Under the pieces are notes generated by a model, which was not told where the DNA came from, did not search any database, and saw nothing but the letters and a program-made list of their open reading frames with translations. Of a stretch of 64,000 nucleotides of DNA, positions 62,129 to 64,000 are shown piece by piece (position 1 is the first letter of the stretch; each line of letters opens with the position of its first letter). Location of the stretch: contig NZ_BKBA01000009.1 in the NCBI RefSeq assembly GCF_007992835.1, positions 310,001 through 374,000 of the forward strand, given 5' to 3'. This DNA comes from Knoellia locipacati (GTDB lineage Bacteria; Actinomycetota; Actinomycetes; Actinomycetales; Dermatophilaceae). Position numbers and translations under genes: made by a program.

Positions 62129-62695
62129 TCACTCCCCCGGCCAGGCCGCTGCGAGTCGGGAGCGCGCGTCCTCGAGCAGGACGGGCAGCGCCTTGGTCTG
62201 CCCGATGACGGGCAGGAAGTTCATGTCGCCGCCCCAGCGCGGGACGATGTGCTGGTGCAGGTGGGCCGCGACGCCGGCCCCGGCGACGTCGCCCTGGTTC
62301 ATGCCGATGTTGAAGCCCTGCGGGCCGGACGACTCCTGCAGGGCCCGGATCGCCGACTTCGTCAACGAGGTGAACTCGCTGGTCTCGTCGTCGGTGAGGT
62401 CGACGTAGAGCGACACGTGCCGGTAGGGGCAGACGAGGACGTGGCCCGGGTTGTAGGGGAAGAGGTTCATGACGACATAGCAGTGCTCACCGCGGTGGAC
62501 GATGAGGCCGTCCTCGTCGTCGCGCTCGGGCGCGGTGCAGAACGGGCACCCGTCCCCGGCGGCACGCGAGGGCCGCTCCCCCGTGATGTAGGCCATGCGG
62601 TGCGGCGTCCAGAGCCTGTCGAACCCGTCCGGGACGCCGACGAGCTCGTGCTCGGCCTCGGTCGGGATGCCGTCTCCGGGGCGCTGGTCGGTCAT
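62129..62695 (-). CDS. HIT family protein
   Basis: A 188-residue histidine-triad protein of the AP4A phosphorylase/HIT-hydrolase type. The active-site triad HLHQHIVPRWGGDMNF (near residue 142) is intact. GCPFCTAPERDDED (near 49) has the CxxC pair, and YNPGHVLVCPYRH is the family block. It corresponds to Rv2613c, an AP4A phosphorylase-type enzyme in mycobacteria. The start is ATG 62695, with TAGGAT 6 nt upstream. It is followed at 27 bp by PI-phosphate synthase. Confidence 0.93.
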   Translation of the reverse strand: MTDQRPGDGIPTEAEHELVGVPDGFDRLWTPHRMAYITGERPSRAAGDGCPFCTAPERDDEDGLIVHRGEHCYVVMNLFPYNPGHVLVCPYRHVSLYVDLTDDETSEFTSLTKSAIRALQESSGPQGFNIGMNQGDVAGAGVAAHLHQHIVPRWGGDMNFLPVIGQTKALPVLLEDARSRLAAAWPGE

Positions 62696-62701
62696 GCACC
62701 G

Positions 62702-62707
62702 ATCCTA
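62702..62707 (-). promoter_or_regulatory. -10 box of the HIT gene (leaderless type)
   Basis: TAGGAT on the minus strand, 6 nt before the ATG at 62695. Confidence 0.5.
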
Positions 62708-62749
62708 GACAGGACCGCTGGCGAGCCCGAGGAGGCCGTCGCGTGGCGT

Positions 62750-62787
62750 GGGGTTCGTCGCCTGGCGAGGGGTTCGTCACCTGGCGA
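62750..62787. repeat. Two tandem 19-bp units upstream of the HIT gene
   Basis: GGGGTTCGTCGCCTGGCGA (62750-62768) is repeated with one change at 62769-62787. An inverted CGAACCCC lies at 62823-62830, so a hairpin is possible. The 252-bp gap between the GNAT stop and the HIT start contains no plausible gene. Confidence 0.6.
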
Positions 62788-62947
62788 GGGGGCGCGGCGC
62801 CCCGACCCCTGCACCGGAACGCCGAACCCCTTCACCACCTCAGACGGCGCAGCGCGCCCAGAGGTTGTCGCCAGGAGCGAGATTCCCTCGGTCTGTGGAG
62901 TTCTGCCGCAGGACGGCCGATCCGTTGGCGCTTGTCGCCAGCCGGGG

Positions 62948-63445
62948 TCAGGTCTGGTCGGGGCGCTGGTCAGCGCGCTGCTCGACGCGCTCGTCCGCCC
63001 GCCACTCCATGAGGCCGTCCGCGGGGGCGCCGAACCCGGCCCGCACGTAGAGCGACCGCGCCCTCGGGGCGGCGTTGAGCTGCACCCGCTGGACGTCGTT
63101 CTGCGAGCACCACTCCCGCAGCGCGTCGAGCAGCCGCGCCCCCAGCCCGCCACCACGCGCGTCCGCCGTGACGAAGAGCAGCGAGACGTGCAGCCAGCGC
63201 GAGACCGGACGCCGCGAGCTCGGCAGCTTGGTGACCACCGCGGCCGTCACCACACCGAGCGGTCGGCCGTCCACCGCCTCGGCGAGGAGGGTGACCCGGG
63301 CCCGGTCGGCGAGCCACGCGTCGGCGAAGGTGTCGAGGAAGCCGGGCGCGACCGCCGCGCCGCACTCGCGGTCGTCCTGCAGTGTCAGCGCCGCGACGGC
63401 GAAGGCGTCACGGGGCTCGGCGAGGCGGATCGCGACGTCCTCCAC
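62948..63445 (-). CDS. GNAT family N-acetyltransferase
   Basis: A 165-residue GNAT protein. VAIRLAEPRDAFAVAALTLQ (residues 4-23), PLGVVTAAVV (about 62-71), WLHVSLLFVTADARGGGLGARLLDALREW (the acetyl-CoA loop RGGGLG, about 84-112) and ARSLYVRAGFG mark the fold. The substrate is unknown. The start is GTG 63445, with GAGGTGGG 6 nt upstream. The ORF runs on to 63577, but that is inside thrS. It lies between thrS and the HIT gene and may be read from the thrS transcript. Confidence 0.85.
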   Translation of the reverse strand: MEDVAIRLAEPRDAFAVAALTLQDDRECGAAVAPGFLDTFADAWLADRARVTLLAEAVDGRPLGVVTAAVVTKLPSSRRPVSRWLHVSLLFVTADARGGGLGARLLDALREWCSQNDVQRVQLNAAPRARSLYVRAGFGAPADGLMEWRADERVEQRADQRPDQT

Positions 63446-63470
63446 TCGACCCACCTCGCCGACCCCCGGC

Positions 63471-64000
63471 TCAGACCTGGGCGCGGGACTCGACGGCGGC
63501 GAGCACCTCGGCGATGGCGTCGGCGATCGGCACGCCGTTCTTCTGCGAGCCGTCGCGGTAGCGGAACGAGACCGCACCAGCGGCCCGGTCCTCCTCGCCG
63601 GCGATGAGGATGAACGGCACCTTGGACTTGCTCGCGTTGCGGATCTTCTTCGGGAACCGGTCGTCGCTCTCGTCGAGTTCGATCCGGATGCCCTTGGCCT
63701 TCATCTGCGAGAGGACGTCCCAGAGGTAGTCGTTGTACTCGTCGGCGACGGGGATCGCCAGCACCTGCACGGGGCTGAGCCACACCGGGAACGCGCCGGC
63801 GTAGTGCTCGACGAGGACACCGATGAACCGCTCGATCGACCCGAACTTGGCCGAGTGGATCATCACCGGCTGCTGGCGCGAGCCGTCCGAGGCCTGGTAC
63901 TCGAGGCCGAAGCGCTCGGGCTGGTTGAAGTCGTACTGGATCGTCGACATCTGCCAGGTGCGCCCGATGGCGTCACGTGCCTGCACCGAGATCTTCGGGC
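63471..64000 (-). CDS. thrS: Threonine--tRNA ligase, C-terminal part (runs off the right edge)
   Basis: About 176 C-terminal codons of ThrRS. Motif-3 region and anticodon-binding domain are seen: [20 protein letters not shown] (C-terminal catalytic core), [21 protein letters not shown] (motif 3, with the Arg) and [25 protein letters not shown]. The final anticodon-binding part has [27 protein letters not shown] and [12 protein letters not shown]. The frame continues past 64000. Order thrS, GNAT, HIT, PI synthase matches mycobacteria closely. Confidence 0.96.
   Translation of the reverse strand, partial: PKISVQARDAIGRTWQMSTIQYDFNQPERFGLEYQASDGSRQQPVMIHSAKFGSIERFIGVLVEHYAGAFPVWLSPVQVLAIPVADEYNDYLWDVLSQMKAKGIRIELDESDDRFPKKIRNASKSKVPFILIAGEEDRAAGAVSFRYRDGSQKNGVPIADAIAEVLAAVESRAQV

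Overview
The window is GC-rich chromosomal DNA from an actinobacterium, most likely of the Micrococcales/Intrasporangiaceae type. Evidence: GTG starts are common, adjacent genes often overlap by 4 bp (ATGA/GTGA), and two gene blocks follow the order known from Mycobacterium tuberculosis (pgsA2-DUF881-sbp-DUF881-gcvH-garA-ftsR-DUF151-merR-gcvP, and thrS-HIT-PI synthase-patA-pimA-pdxS ... pdxT-yebC-ruvCAB-yajC-secDF-apt-rel-ppi-MBL-hisS). The genus cannot be fixed from the sequence. I see no prophage, insertion sequence, CRISPR array or rRNA operon. One tRNA-Pro(GGG) is present.

Layout. 1-4.2 kb: a partial unknown gene, a YciO/YrdC protein, an OsmC protein, DUF1697, a histidine phosphatase and a glutamate-cysteine ligase-like gene. 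4.3-8.7 kb: sbcDC nuclease. 8.8-18 kb: a long minus-strand block for glycine cleavage, FHA signalling and cell-envelope/division functions, with a glycine riboswitch in front of gcvP. 18-21 kb: a MalY/PatB C-S lyase, a phospholipase D-like protein and tRNA-Pro. 21-26 kb: a four-gene operon with a receiver-only response regulator, a membrane-anchored HEAT-repeat protein, a processive family 2 glycosyltransferase and a CHASE3 histidine kinase. 26-36 kb: der, plsC, cmk, tyrA, rluB, scpB, scpA, parA, then xerD and ald. 36-45 kb: hisS, a metallo-beta-lactamase protein, a cyclophilin, a DUF349 protein, rel and apt. 44-51 kb: secF, secD, yajC, ruvBAC (under a likely LexA box) and yebC. 51-58 kb: pdxT and pdxS, separated by a block with a GNAT protein, kynureninase, a YdeP-type molybdopterin oxidoreductase, FdhD and a small membrane protein. 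58-64 kb: the phosphatidylinositol mannoside pathway (PI-phosphate synthase, acyltransferase, PimA), HIT, a GNAT protein and the 3' part of thrS.

The most unusual signal is not a gene. The octamer GTATGCCG (often GTATGCCGT) or its complement occurs at 36 places that I could find by eye, about evenly on the two strands, where base composition predicts roughly two. It appears in several reading frames, forces rare codons such as ATA and TAT, and also sits in intergenic and promoter regions. This looks like selection on the DNA word itself, as in uptake sequences, methylation sites or chromosome-organising motifs. A second oddity is a 132-bp nested palindrome upstream of yajC made of four alternating copies of one 10-mer. 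A third is xerD, whose only sensible start is a CTG that overlaps the ald stop codon.

Many promoters here have a TANNNT -10 box 6-8 nt before the start codon, so leaderless mRNAs are probably common.
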